Part shown: positions 7,576 to 16,374 of the stretch, piece by piece
Position numbering within the stretch: position 1 is the stretch's first letter
Layout of the letters: every line of letters starts with the position of its first letter
Source: Mycobacterium sp. MS1601
GTDB lineage: Bacteria; Actinomycetota; Actinomycetes; Mycobacteriales; Mycobacteriaceae
Length of the DNA: 64,000 nt
Assembly (NCBI RefSeq): GCF_001984215.1
Contig: NZ_CP019420.1
Location: 4,712,001 to 4,776,000, forward strand
Direction of reading: 5' to 3'
The notes under the pieces: model-generated
What the model was told of the DNA's origin: nothing
Databases searched by the model: none
Seen by the model: only the letters and a program-made list of their open reading frames with translations
Program-made: the position numbers and the translations under genes

Positions 7576-7887
7576 TCACCGCACGTTGACGTACGCGGTT
7601 GTCACCCTGACCGGCGCGAACTGCCGGTCGTAGCCGGTGTAATCCTGGGTCCCGTTGACGGACTCGGTGTGGATGAACGTCGGGCCCACACCCACCGACA
7701 CCACTTTGGCGTCGGCAAGCTCCACGTCGGAGAGCCGGTTCACCACCACCGTGTAGCCCTGAGCTTTTAGGTTGGCGATGGTGTCCGCCGCGCTGCCGAC
7801 ACCGGACGGTGCGGCGGCCGCCGGCGCGGCCAATGTGATGACGCCTGCGGACAGGGCTGCGGCTGCGGCAATGGAGTAGATCTTCAT
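7576..7887 (-). CDS. Small secreted protein, paralogue of the next gene
   Basis: 103 residues starting at ATG 7887 (MKIYSIAAAAALSAGVI), with a Sec signal peptide ending at APAAAA near residue 25. The mature part has no Cys, contains ADTIANLKAQGYTVVVNRL and ends TTAYVNVR. The pattern D-T-I-x-x-L-x-x-Q-G-Y-x-V-x-V-N is a recurring motif of small secreted mycobacterial proteins of unknown function. It is clearly related to the protein at 8036-8359, which suggests a tandem duplication. A hairpin terminator lies between the two, so they are probably separate transcripts. Confidence 0.85.
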   Translation of the reverse strand: MKIYSIAAAAALSAGVITLAAPAAAAPSGVGSAADTIANLKAQGYTVVVNRLSDVELADAKVVSVGVGPTFIHTESVNGTQDYTGYDRQFAPVRVTTAYVNVR

Positions 7888-7992
7888 GGTCGTACTTCTT
7901 TCGTGTAGCTGACCGGCGAACTGATCCGGCCTGTGCACAGCCTGGAGCGGGTGAGCGCGATAAGCACGCGTAATCCACTACCCGACAACGAC

Positions 7993-8020
7993 AAAGCTCC
8001 CCATGAGTTAGGGGAGCTTT
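7993..8020 (-). terminator. Hairpin terminator after the 8036-8359 gene
   Basis: Perfect 10-bp inverted repeat AAAGCTCCCC (7993-8002) and GGGGAGCTTT (8011-8020) with an 8-nt loop, 16 nt past the stop of the minus-strand gene. On the minus strand the stem ends in TTT without a longer U-tract. Confidence 0.75.
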
Positions 8021-8035
8021 CTCGAGTTCGTCTGC

Positions 8036-8359
8036 TCAGCGGACGTTGACGTAGACGGTCTTGACGTTGTCGGGGGCGAATTGGTTGTCGGCGTTGGGGC
8101 TGTAGCCGCCTTCGCTGCGGTTGTTGGCGTTGGTGTGCTGGAAGGTCGGGCCTGCACCGACGGAGACGACGCTGGCATCGGCCAACGGGGTGTTCGACAG
8201 GCGGTTGACGATCACCTTGTAGCCCTGGTCTTGCAGGCTGGAGATGGTGTCTTGGGCGTTGCCGGCTCCGGTGGGGGCGGCCATCGCGGGGGCAGCCAAT
8301 CCCAGGAAGGCGGCGGTGGCGGCGGTGGCGATGGCGGTGGCGAATCCGAACTTGGTCAT
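8036..8359 (-). CDS. Small secreted protein, paralogue of the previous gene
   Basis: 107 residues from ATG 8359 (MTKFGFATAIATAATAAFLG). The signal peptide is cleaved near AAPAMAAP at about residue 28. The mature domain shares QDTISSLQDQGYKVIVNRL, a VVSVGAGPTF motif and the final VYVNVR with the neighbour at 7576-7887; the two differ mainly in a Ser/Asn-rich loop before the C-terminus. No Cys in the mature part, no catalytic motif. Probably a secreted or cell-wall-associated protein; function is unknown. It has its own hairpin terminator. Confidence 0.87.
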   Translation of the reverse strand: MTKFGFATAIATAATAAFLGLAAPAMAAPTGAGNAQDTISSLQDQGYKVIVNRLSNTPLADASVVSVGAGPTFQHTNANNRSEGGYSPNADNQFAPDNVKTVYVNVR

Positions 8360-8529
8360 GATCTCTGCTTCTCTCTGGGTGGTTCTTCTACGTGGTGTTC
8401 GGATCGGGGCGGGAGGGGTTTCTCGTTCCGGTCTGCCAGGCATAACCGCGCACGTCAGCACCCCATTTCCCGGTTGGCAGCCAATGCACCAGGCTTGGCA
8501 GAATATGGCCGCCTGGCAGACTTGGGCGA

Positions 8530-9246
8530 GTGTCGAAGGAAGTCGGAACCCACCCGCAGTACGACGTGTTCGCCGACGAGTTCGCCGACCACGCCCGCGA
8601 GAATTTCTACAACGCCCACTACGACCGCCCGGCCTGTCTGTCCCTACTGGGGGACGTGGCAGGCAAGGCGGTCCTGGACGCCGCGTGCGGCCCGGGCTTC
8701 TACGCCGAGGAACTCACCAGGCGTGGTGCCGAGGTGATCGGTTTCGACCAGAGCCCGCGCATGGTGGAACTGAGTGCGCACCGAGTGCCGCAGGGCAGCT
8801 TCCGCACCCACGATCTGGCGCGCCCGCTCGACTGGTTACCGGATGCCTCCGTGGATCTGGTGCTGTTGGCTCTGGCGCTGGAATACCTCGACAACCGAGC
8901 AGCGGCGTTGGCGGAACTTCGTCGGGTGCTCAAACCGCAAGGTGCCCTGGTGCTCTCCCGCATGCACCCGACCGGTGACTGGCTCCGCCACGGCGGCAAC
9001 TACTTTGAGCCACGCATTATCGAGGAGACCTGGAGCGCCGGCTGGCGGGTGCGGTGGTGGCTTTCACCGTTGGAGCAGACCTGCCACGAGTTACGCACCG
9101 CCGGATTCCTGATCGAACAGCTGGTGGAGCCGCGGCCCACCGAACCGGCGAAGGCGCTCGACGAGCAGAAGTACGAGGCACTACACAGCTCGCCGACGGG
9201 GTTCCTGGCCATTCGGGCGATCCCGGACCCGCGGGAGCCACGCTAG
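8530..9246 (+). CDS. Class I SAM-dependent methyltransferase
   Basis: 238 residues with a Rossmann-type methyltransferase core. Motif I is VLDAACGPGFYAEEL (about residues 48-62), the acidic residue after strand 2 is in VIGFDQSP, and the post-core region contains LVLLALALEYLD and LRRVLKPQGALVLSR. Resembles the Methyltransf_11 group that methylates small molecules. GTG 8530 is the start. Substrate cannot be told from sequence. It precedes the HTTM-like membrane protein by 9 nt on the same strand, so the two are probably cotranscribed. Confidence 0.87.
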   Translation: MSKEVGTHPQYDVFADEFADHARENFYNAHYDRPACLSLLGDVAGKAVLDAACGPGFYAEELTRRGAEVIGFDQSPRMVELSAHRVPQGSFRTHDLARPLDWLPDASVDLVLLALALEYLDNRAAALAELRRVLKPQGALVLSRMHPTGDWLRHGGNYFEPRIIEETWSAGWRVRWWLSPLEQTCHELRTAGFLIEQLVEPRPTEPAKALDEQKYEALHSSPTGFLAIRAIPDPREPR

Positions 9247-9255
9247 GCTGCTGAA

Positions 9256-10833
9256 GTGCACGGTCAGGCGCGCGGCGAGTTCTCGGTCTTCGCGACGCTG
9301 TACACCGTCGCCATGCTGTTCGAGTTCTCCGAGCAGTGGCAAACACCCTTGTTCACGGGAACTTTCGTGATCGCCGCCGCCATCGCTGTCTTCACCGGCG
9401 TCACCCGGGTCAAGTTCCTGGCTCTGCTGACGGGCGCCACCGGCTATCTCGCACTCGTGCAGTTTCCCGAAGTGGCCAATCACGTCAACCTGATGATCCT
9501 GCTCAACATCGCGATGATCGGCGTGCTGACCGTCTCGGTGATCCGGCGGCGCACCACACCCGAGGAAGACTATGCCGCGATTGCGCCGATCCTACGCATC
9601 GGCCTGATCCTCATCTACGTGCTGGCCGGCTTCCACAAGCTGAACTCCGACTATCTGAACGTCGCATCCTCCTGTGCGGTCAGCTTTGTCCACTGGATGA
9701 TTCGCGCCCTGCAGACGAGCGTCCTGGGCGTGGCGTTGATTGTGCCGGTGGCGTTGGTGGCGGGTTTTCTGGGCTATCGGCTGACGCGGCAGGGGCGGTT
9801 CGCCCAACCGGGTAACCGGATGTTCACGGCGGTCGTGGTGTGCCTCGGAGTTCTCGGTGTGACCGTGGTGGCCGTTGTCCTGCTGTATGACCACTGGAGT
9901 GCGCTGGCCTCCACCGTCGGCCTGATCGTCGCGGTGGCGTTGCTGGGCTGGGAACTGATCGGTGGCCTGCTGCTTGCGGTGCCCCGCCTGCAGGCCGCCA
10001 TGCTCGCGATCGCGCTGACCTTGCACTCGACCCTGGCGTTGATCGGTTTTGTCGACTTCGGTGCGCTGGCCGTCGCACTCTTGTTCGCGTTTCTGCCCGC
10101 TGATTACCGGAAGCTGCTCATCGAGGCGACGATCGGGCTGCGCCGACGTACCACGCCGAGGGTTCTCGTGTACTTCGGGACAGCGATCGGAGTGGCACTG
10201 CTGTCGGGTGTCGGTGCCCACCTCCATCCCATCTGGCATTGGACTCTGGTGTCGGGACTGATATTCGACGCTGCAGTGCTGATCCTCATCTGGCCGATGC
10301 TGGTTGCGGTGTTCTCGGCGACCGACCGTCCTGACTGGCCTGGGGTCCGCATCCTGGACGCCAGGACGCCCTTCGCGCTGTATCTGGTGCCGATCCTGCT
10401 GGTTTTTGTCGGGCTGACCCCGTATCTGGGGCTGCGCACGGCCGGGAACTTCTCCATGTTCAGCAACCTGCGGACCGAGGGGGAGCGGTCCAATCACCTG
10501 CTGCTGGGCAGCAATCCGATCAAGGTGTGGGGTTATCAGGAGGACGTCGTGTGGATCATCGACCTCGATGACCGCTACGGTTCGGTAATCCACCACTTCG
10601 ACGGCGGTGCGAGCGGGTTCGCCCTGCCGGTCGTGGAGTTCCGCAAGTGGATCCACGACTGGACCGTGGCCGGCTACCACGTGCCACTCACCTTCGGCTA
10701 CAAGGGCATTCGATACACGACCGACGATATAGTCAGCGACCCGGTCTGGCGCACCGCGACCCGCACCGCCGAGATGGTGCTGCTCGATTTCCGGGTCATC
10801 CAGCCCGGGTCGCCCAACTATTGCCGGTGGTGA
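9256..10833 (+). CDS. HTTM-like polytopic membrane protein
   Basis: 525 residues with about ten to twelve hydrophobic segments and a soluble C-terminal domain from about residue 410. The segment VLAGFHKLNSDYL (near residue 122) is typical of HTTM-domain proteins, the membrane part shared with vitamin K-dependent gamma-carboxylases. The C-terminal domain (WGYQEDVVWIIDLDDRYG to the end) has no carboxylase signature that I can identify. GTG 9256 start, 9 nt after the methyltransferase. Function is unknown. Confidence 0.72.
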   Translation: MHGQARGEFSVFATLYTVAMLFEFSEQWQTPLFTGTFVIAAAIAVFTGVTRVKFLALLTGATGYLALVQFPEVANHVNLMILLNIAMIGVLTVSVIRRRTTPEEDYAAIAPILRIGLILIYVLAGFHKLNSDYLNVASSCAVSFVHWMIRALQTSVLGVALIVPVALVAGFLGYRLTRQGRFAQPGNRMFTAVVVCLGVLGVTVVAVVLLYDHWSALASTVGLIVAVALLGWELIGGLLLAVPRLQAAMLAIALTLHSTLALIGFVDFGALAVALLFAFLPADYRKLLIEATIGLRRRTTPRVLVYFGTAIGVALLSGVGAHLHPIWHWTLVSGLIFDAAVLILIWPMLVAVFSATDRPDWPGVRILDARTPFALYLVPILLVFVGLTPYLGLRTAGNFSMFSNLRTEGERSNHLLLGSNPIKVWGYQEDVVWIIDLDDRYGSVIHHFDGGASGFALPVVEFRKWIHDWTVAGYHVPLTFGYKGIRYTTDDIVSDPVWRTATRTAEMVLLDFRVIQPGSPNYCRW

Positions 10834-10834
10834 G

Positions 10835-11410
10835 TCATTCGGGAGGACCCGCGGATGCTGTGACGGGCACCGCCACCTCGTTGCGACGCAGCGGTGGCAG
10901 CGTCCACGGTGGGTCGTAGAACCATGCGACGGGATCGCCGGATGGGGCAAAGTCGCTGTCGCGCAGCAGATCCAGCAGCTGAGCGGTTTTGACCGCCACA
11001 GCCCGCTCACTCCGATCGCCGCTGAACCGGAGTACCGCCATGGTCTCGCCGGGCACCTCCACCAGCGTCACCAGACCACTGGAAGGCTCAGGCAGGGTGT
11101 CCAGCGACCATTTGGACGGCATGAAGAACCGAATGGCCGCCGACGACTGGGCCACCGGTGCCGTCATCGAGATCGATGTCGATCGGTTGTTGCCGCCGAA
11201 GATGTAGTCGGCAAGCCGACGGAATCCGGTGCTGCGCGCGTCCTGTCCCTCGCCGTCGACGGATGTCTGCGCGGCTATCCGCGGTCCGTAGCGGCGGATC
11301 TCCACCGGACCCACCCGGGCCTCGGACAGGTAGAACGGTTCTTCGGTGCCGATTCGAATGCCGACGATGCCGGGCAGACCTTCGGCAACCTGCAGGAGCT
11401 TGTTCAACAT
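10835..11410 (-). CDS. SOUL family heme-binding-like protein
   Basis: 191 residues from ATG 11410 (MLNKLLQVAEGLPGIVGIR); a GTG at 11440 would add ten residues and overlap the upstream gene. The SOUL pattern is visible: EIRRYGPRIAAQT, then GFRRLADYIFGGN, ISMTAPV, RFFMPSKW, MAVLRFSG and WFYDPPWTLP near the end. The family binds heme or tetrapyrroles in some members; no essential axial ligand can be assigned here. It follows the amidohydrolase gene by 20 nt on the same strand and may be cotranscribed with it. Confidence 0.88.
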   Translation of the reverse strand: MLNKLLQVAEGLPGIVGIRIGTEEPFYLSEARVGPVEIRRYGPRIAAQTSVDGEGQDARSTGFRRLADYIFGGNNRSTSISMTAPVAQSSAAIRFFMPSKWSLDTLPEPSSGLVTLVEVPGETMAVLRFSGDRSERAVAVKTAQLLDLLRDSDFAPSGDPVAWFYDPPWTLPPLRRNEVAVPVTASAGPPE

Positions 11411-11430
11411 GTCCCGGGGAGTACCCGCTA

Positions 11431-13140
11431 TCAGCAGCACCCAGGCTTCACATGCGCGGCCAGATGTGTGTGCTCGGCGTGGTCAACACTGCCCACCGCG
11501 GCCAGGAACGCCGAGAGGTCGACGCGCTCACCGCCCAGCCAGGTTCCGCTCACCTGGGTCCGCTCGGCCAATGACACCACCTCGACCGTGTACGGATCCG
11601 CGGTCAGTTCCACAAAATCGGCCAGCTTGCCCACGGTGATCGAGCCGATCAGATGCTCGCGCCGCAGTGTGCGCGCGGCATTGATGGTCTGCGCGCGCAG
11701 CGCCTCGTCCAACGAGATGGCCTGTTCGGCACCGTGCACGCCGCCTGCGCGGGTGCGCCGCGAGGCAGCGGTCTGCACGTTGACCACTGGCGTCGGCGGC
11801 GACACGGACCCGTCGTTGTGGAACGACACACATGCCCCGGACGCCACCGCGTCGGCAAACGCCGCCCACTGGCTGCCGTGCTCATGGTCGAAGATCTGAC
11901 CGTCCAGCAGATCGCCCCAGTAGTAGTACTGGAACGGCGACATCGACACGTGCACTCCCAGTCGCGCGGCCCGGTCGAAGTGCGCGCGGGTACCCGCACC
12001 CGCATGTTCTATGCGCCAGCGATGGTCGGTTCCTACCAGCCCATGCCGGGACAATGCGTCCTCGTAGGCATCCAGCGCAAGATCCAGCGCCAGGTCTCCG
12101 TTCGCGTGGAACGCCATCTGCCAGCCGGCCGGGACCGCCTTGTCGAGGATCGCGTCCAGCTGCTCGCGGGTGTAATTCATCGATGCCGCGCTACCTGCCA
12201 CCGCCGGGTCGATACCTGCCGTGCGGGTGGTCTCGGTGTCGAGGTAGGGAAACGAGATCGCGATGTTGCCCACCCACGGCGAGCCGTCGGTCCACAGCTT
12301 CACCCCGGCCTTGTGCAGCCACTCCTGTGGTGCGGTGAACGTCTCGGGCTCGGGGTAGGTCTCCGATGTCGACACCTCCCACATGCTGACTCGCAGCGGG
12401 CACGAGGGGGCCGCGGCCAGCGCCTCGTAGCCGGCCCGGAACTTCGGGTCGTAGGTCATGTCCGAGCACGAGGTGTACCCGCCGCGGGCCATCAGCGCGT
12501 AGTAGCCGGCGGCCGCCACCAGCGGATTGCCCAGCGTCGCCAACAACGGACCTGCCACCGCGAGTACCACCGGCAACTCGAAGCCCTGCCCGTTCAACGA
12601 GCCGTCGGGATTGCGGCCGTAGTGGGAGGCCACCGGGTCGGCGGGTGGGTTGACGTCCCAGCCGTTCTTCTTGATCAACGCGGAGCTGAAGTAGACGCCG
12701 TGCCCGGAGTTGTCGGTGACGATGACGACGCGGTCCCCGAAGATCGCGTCGAGGTCGGGAGCCTTGGGCGACGGATGCTGCAGCAGCAGCGCGTCGTACC
12801 CCGCGAACCACAGCGGCTCGTCGGGATCGGTGTTGGCCAGGGCCTCGGCGTAAATCGCTTGGACGTCTCGCCAGGTGGGGGCATCCCACGGGGCGATGGA
12901 ACGCGCAGGCGGCTGGGTGGCGATCCCACTGACCAGTGGATGTCCGTGCGGCTCAACAAAACCCGGCAGCAGTGCGGCCGCTGCGGTGTCCACCACCTCG
13001 GCACCGGGCAGTGCTGCCCGGCACTGGTCGAAGGAACCGACGGCAACGATGCGCCCGTCGGACACCGCCACCGCCTCGGCTCGGGGCAGGTTGTCGTCCA
13101 TCGTGATGATGGTGGCGGCGGTCAGGATGCGGTCAGCCAT
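11431..13140 (-). CDS. YtcJ-like metal-dependent amidohydrolase
   Basis: 569 residues from ATG 13140 (MADRILTAATIITMDD); a GTG two codons upstream is possible. Amidohydrolase family 3 layout: N-terminal beta-sandwich, the HxH metal site in FVEPHGHPLVSG (near residue 67), HANGDLALDLALD and WRIEHAG further on, a late Asp in SFHNDGSVSP, and the terminal IGSITVGKLADFVEL strand. Members of this group hydrolyse N-acyl or formamide-type bonds; the substrate is unknown. Cytoplasmic, with no signal peptide, unlike the related Tat-type protein at 48346-50148. Confidence 0.88.
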   Translation of the reverse strand: MADRILTAATIITMDDNLPRAEAVAVSDGRIVAVGSFDQCRAALPGAEVVDTAAAALLPGFVEPHGHPLVSGIATQPPARSIAPWDAPTWRDVQAIYAEALANTDPDEPLWFAGYDALLLQHPSPKAPDLDAIFGDRVVIVTDNSGHGVYFSSALIKKNGWDVNPPADPVASHYGRNPDGSLNGQGFELPVVLAVAGPLLATLGNPLVAAAGYYALMARGGYTSCSDMTYDPKFRAGYEALAAAPSCPLRVSMWEVSTSETYPEPETFTAPQEWLHKAGVKLWTDGSPWVGNIAISFPYLDTETTRTAGIDPAVAGSAASMNYTREQLDAILDKAVPAGWQMAFHANGDLALDLALDAYEDALSRHGLVGTDHRWRIEHAGAGTRAHFDRAARLGVHVSMSPFQYYYWGDLLDGQIFDHEHGSQWAAFADAVASGACVSFHNDGSVSPPTPVVNVQTAASRRTRAGGVHGAEQAISLDEALRAQTINAARTLRREHLIGSITVGKLADFVELTADPYTVEVVSLAERTQVSGTWLGGERVDLSAFLAAVGSVDHAEHTHLAAHVKPGCC

Positions 13141-13268
13141 GGGCACAGCCTGTCAGATCCCACGGCAACCGAGGCGCATCCGAGTCATATGTCTCACAAC
13201 GGCAAAACCCTCGACTGCAGTTGCCGTGTAGGCATGACCCGACAGGCCGGCTCGCGAAGTGGTGGCGG

Positions 13269-14093
13269 TCAGCGCCGCTTGCCGTACCGATCGGCGAGCT
13301 TGTCCTCGACGGTGGGCGGAGCCTCGGAAGCCGCATTCTGCTCGGCGACCTCACGGTCTCGCCGGCGAGCCTTGACCTCGGCGTACACGAAGTACCCCAG
13401 CCCGACCGGTGCGAAGATCCCGAACGCGATCCACTGGATGCCGTAGGACAGGAACGGTCCGCCGTCCAGGTGCGGTATCGGGATCACCCCGAGCACACCG
13501 GGCTGGTCGTCGATCAGCTGTAGATACGACCCGGCCAGGGGAGTGCCCGTCAATCCCGACACCTGCTTGGTGTCGATGGCGTACACCTGTTGATAGCCAT
13601 CCTGGGTGAAGGGCTCCCGGCCGGTGGGGGCGGTCTCGGAGTCGCGCAGCCGCGCCGTGATGGTGACCTGCCCGGTGGGCAGCGCTTCGAGCGGAGGCGG
13701 TTTGGAGCCCTCCTCGGGGCGGACGTAACCGCGGTCGACCAGCACCACCGGACCGTTGTCGACGGCGAACGGCACCAGCACCTCGAACGCGGGATCCCCT
13801 TCGATCAACCGCAGCCGGGCCAGCAGCTGGTGGTCGGCCAGGTAGCGGCCGGTGGCGGTGACCTCGTGCCACTGGTACTCCGGCGCAGCGGAATCCTGCT
13901 GCGGCAAAACGTCTTTGAGTGGCACCGGATCAGAGTTCAGCGCCGCGGTGATCTGGCTGTTCTCCCGTGAGGTCTTGGTGTTCTTGCCCAGTTGCCACGG
14001 TGCGAGCACAGTGAAGCACAGATACGCGAACGCACCCACCACCACGGCCATCGCCAGCCACTGCGGTTTGAACACGAACGCCCACCGCTTCAT
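13269..14093 (-). CDS. SURF1 family cytochrome oxidase assembly protein
   Basis: 274 residues with the SURF1 pattern: an N-terminal transmembrane segment (WLAMAVVVGAFAYLCFTVLAPWQLG), a periplasmic domain with VTATGRYLADHQLLAR and VVLVDRGYVRPEE, and a second transmembrane segment near residue 220 (YGIQWIAFGIFAPVGLGYFVY) followed by a charged cytoplasmic tail. SURF1 proteins help insert heme a into subunit I of aa3-type cytochrome oxidase. Equivalent to Rv2235. Its ATG overlaps the ptpA stop (14090-14093), so it is translated with ptkA-ptpA as in other mycobacteria. Confidence 0.93.
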   Translation of the reverse strand: MKRWAFVFKPQWLAMAVVVGAFAYLCFTVLAPWQLGKNTKTSRENSQITAALNSDPVPLKDVLPQQDSAAPEYQWHEVTATGRYLADHQLLARLRLIEGDPAFEVLVPFAVDNGPVVLVDRGYVRPEEGSKPPPLEALPTGQVTITARLRDSETAPTGREPFTQDGYQQVYAIDTKQVSGLTGTPLAGSYLQLIDDQPGVLGVIPIPHLDGGPFLSYGIQWIAFGIFAPVGLGYFVYAEVKARRRDREVAEQNAASEAPPTVEDKLADRYGKRR

Positions 14094-14566
14094 CGCAACG
14101 CCTCATCCACCCACGCGTGCAGCCCCGGAAGTGACGCGTCGATCACGGTGAAGACCTCCTCGAAATCGGCGCGGTCGCCGTAGTACGGGTCTTCGACGTC
14201 CAGGGCATGCACGCCCGAGCGCGGATCGAACGAGCGCAGCATTCGCACCCGCTCCGGCTCCACGCCGAGCTGGGTGAGGATCCGCAGGTGATTGCGGCCG
14301 AGTGCCACCACCATGTCGGCAGCCAGGTGGTCGTCGTCCAGTTGGGCTGCGACATGGGTGGTGGGGTAGCCGTGCTCACGCAGCACCTGATTGGCGCGCC
14401 GGTCGGCACCCTCACCGACATGCCATGCCCCAGTGCCCGCACTGGTCACTCGCACCCGGTCGGTCAGGCCGCGCTCGGCGATCTGGTGGGCGAACATCTT
14501 CTCCGCCATTGGAGACCGGCAGATGTTGCCGGAGCAGACGAACGTCACATGCAGCGGTTCAGGCAC
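14090..14566 (-). CDS. ptpA: Low-molecular-weight protein tyrosine phosphatase PtpA
   Basis: 158 residues. The P-loop CSGNICRSP (Cys11, Arg17; CX5R) and the general acid Asp in DVEDPYYGDRADF are intact, so catalysis is expected. In M. tuberculosis PtpA is secreted and dephosphorylates host proteins; in an environmental species the role is less clear. GTG 14566 overlaps the end of ptkA (stop at 14559-14561), and the stop overlaps the SURF1 start. The kinase that phosphorylates it, PtkA, is the upstream gene. Confidence 0.95.
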   Translation of the reverse strand: MPEPLHVTFVCSGNICRSPMAEKMFAHQIAERGLTDRVRVTSAGTGAWHVGEGADRRANQVLREHGYPTTHVAAQLDDDHLAADMVVALGRNHLRILTQLGVEPERVRMLRSFDPRSGVHALDVEDPYYGDRADFEEVFTVIDASLPGLHAWVDEALR

Positions 14567-15206
14567 TCAGCGCCTCCCGCAGCCCGGCGATATCGGCCAC
14601 ATGGGTGGCGCGCAGCTCCGAGTCGATGACATCACCACTGCCGTATCCCCAGCCCACCACCACGGTGTTGATGCCGTGCACGGCCGCGCCCTCGACATCG
14701 TGGCGCCGGTCGCCCACCATCAGCACCCGCTCCGGCAGCGGTCCGAGCTGTGCCAGCGCATGTGCCACCACGTCGGCTTTCTCGGATCGGGTGCCGTCGG
14801 CGCCGGCGATCACCTCGAAGTACTTGTCGAGAGCGAAATGTTCGAGGATGCGTCGAGCCGTGATCTCGTTCTTGGAGGTGGCCACAGCCAGCCGGACTCC
14901 GGCGTCCCGCAGGTCTCTGAGCAGGTCCTCGATACCGTCGAAGACGCTGTTCATGGACCATCCGCGAGTGGTGTAGTCGGCGCGGTAGGCGGTCAGCGCG
15001 GCGTCGGCCTGTTCGCCTACCAGGGTCTGCAGGGTGTGTGCCATCGGCGGTCCGACAATGCGGCCTGCCAGGTCACCGGTGGGCACTTCGGCTCCCACGG
15101 CGGCCAGGGCGTGACGGAAGCTGGCCACAATGCCGTCGGCCGAATCGGTGAGCGTGCCGTCGAGGTCGAACAGGACGAGCTGCGGGGTCGGAGCGAGTTC
15201 TGCCAC
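14559..15206 (-). CDS. ptkA: HAD-like protein, PtkA homologue
   Basis: HAD-superfamily protein with motif [11 protein letters not shown], a Thr/Ser motif II (AVATSKNE), Lys in [10 protein letters not shown] and the acidic motif [13 protein letters not shown]. In M. tuberculosis this protein is the protein tyrosine kinase PtkA, which acts on PtpA. From GTG 15206 it is 215 residues, shorter than the roughly 290-residue M. tuberculosis protein, which has a disordered N-terminal region. An ATG at 15275 would add 23 residues but overlap the divergent NIF3 start at 15250. Annotation as phosphoglycolate phosphatase-like would be the generic alternative. Confidence 0.88.
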   Translation of the reverse strand: MAELAPTPQLVLFDLDGTLTDSADGIVASFRHALAAVGAEVPTGDLAGRIVGPPMAHTLQTLVGEQADAALTAYRADYTTRGWSMNSVFDGIEDLLRDLRDAGVRLAVATSKNEITARRILEHFALDKYFEVIAGADGTRSEKADVVAHALAQLGPLPERVLMVGDRRHDVEGAAVHGINTVVVGWGYGSGDVIDSELRATHVADIAGLREALSA

Positions 15207-15249
15207 GCTGCCATTGTCGCCGATGCCGCGACCACTACTGTTCCTGAGT

Positions 15250-16374
15250 GTGAATGTGCGCGTGGGTGAGGTCATCGAGGTGCTCGATGCCGCTTATCCT
15301 CAGCACCTCGCGCACTCGTGGGATTCGGTGGGTCTGGTCTGCGGTGACCCGGACGAGACCGTCACCTCGGTGACCGTCACCGTCGATGTCACCGCGGCCG
15401 TCGTCGACGAGGTTCCGGCCGGGGGATTCCTGCTGGCGCACCACCCGCTGCTGCTGCGTGGGGTGGACACCGTGGCCGCTGACACCCCGAAGGGTGCGCT
15501 GATCCATCGCCTGCTGCGCACCGGATCGGCGCTGTTCACCGCACACACCAACGCCGACGCCGCTGCGCCAGGGGTGTCCGACGCCTTGGCGGAAACCCTG
15601 GGGCTGACGGTCATCGATGTCCTGGAACCCGAATCCGAACAGGATCTGGACAAATGGGTGATCTTCGTCCCCGTCGAGCACACCGACGCGGTGCGGGCGG
15701 CGGTGTTCGACGCCGGCGCCGGACAGATCGGCGACTACTCTCACTGTTCGTGGTCGGTGCCGGGCACCGGGCAGTTCCTGCCGGGTGCGGGTGCCACCCC
15801 GGCCATCGGCGAGCCCGGAACTCTGGAGCGGGTGACCGAGGACCGGGTGGAAGTGATCGCCCCGGCGCGGGTGCGGGGTCGGGTATTGGCCGCGCTGCGT
15901 GCGGCCCATCCCTACGAGGAGCCGGCGTTCGATGTGTTCGCATTGGCATCGTTGCCGTCGGCTGTGGGGATCGGACGGGTGGCGACGCTGCCCGAGTCGG
16001 AACCGCTCTCGGCCTTCGTGGCGCGGGTGCGACGACGGCTGCCTGCCACCTCGTGGGGGGTGCGCGCCTCGGGTGACCCGGACGCCGTGATCTCGCGGGT
16101 GGCACTGTGTGGTGGCGCGGGGGACTCACTGCTGGGCGCGGTGGACAAGGCCGGAGTCCAGGCCTACGTCACCGCCGACCTACGGCATCACCCGGCCGAC
16201 GAGTACCGGCGTGGCTCGCCGGTGGCGCTCGTGGACGTCGCGCACTGGGCCAGTGAACAGCCCTGGTGCCGCCAAGCCGCAGCACTGCTGGATCGCCACT
16301 TCGGTGGCCGACTGCCGGTGCGGGTCAGCGAGATCCGCACCGACCCTTGGAATGTGGAGAATCATGAAAGCTGA
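15250..16374 (+). CDS. NIF3-like (DUF34) metal-binding protein
   Basis: 374 residues of the Nif3/YbgI family, equivalent to Rv2230c. Metal-binding motifs include [12 protein letters not shown] near residue 66, [11 protein letters not shown] near residue 97 and the late [13 protein letters not shown] central insertion (about residues 130-240) containing the [11 protein letters not shown] motif is the CutA-like domain found in longer family members. The family may act as a GTP cyclohydrolase-like or metal-chaperone protein; function is unsettled. GTG 15250 is the start; it is divergent from ptkA and overlaps the next gene by 11 nt. Confidence 0.9.
   Translation: MNVRVGEVIEVLDAAYPQHLAHSWDSVGLVCGDPDETVTSVTVTVDVTAAVVDEVPAGGFLLAHHPLLLRGVDTVAADTPKGALIHRLLRTGSALFTAHTNADAAAPGVSDALAETLGLTVIDVLEPESEQDLDKWVIFVPVEHTDAVRAAVFDAGAGQIGDYSHCSWSVPGTGQFLPGAGATPAIGEPGTLERVTEDRVEVIAPARVRGRVLAALRAAHPYEEPAFDVFALASLPSAVGIGRVATLPESEPLSAFVARVRRRLPATSWGVRASGDPDAVISRVALCGGAGDSLLGAVDKAGVQAYVTADLRHHPADEYRRGSPVALVDVAHWASEQPWCRQAAALLDRHFGGRLPVRVSEIRTDPWNVENHES

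Noticed and set aside
11653..13446. 597-codon plus-strand frame covering the amidohydrolase gene.
   Set aside because: Antisense shadow: the minus-strand frame carries clear amidohydrolase motifs, and this frame is rich in Arg, Gly and His without any domain.
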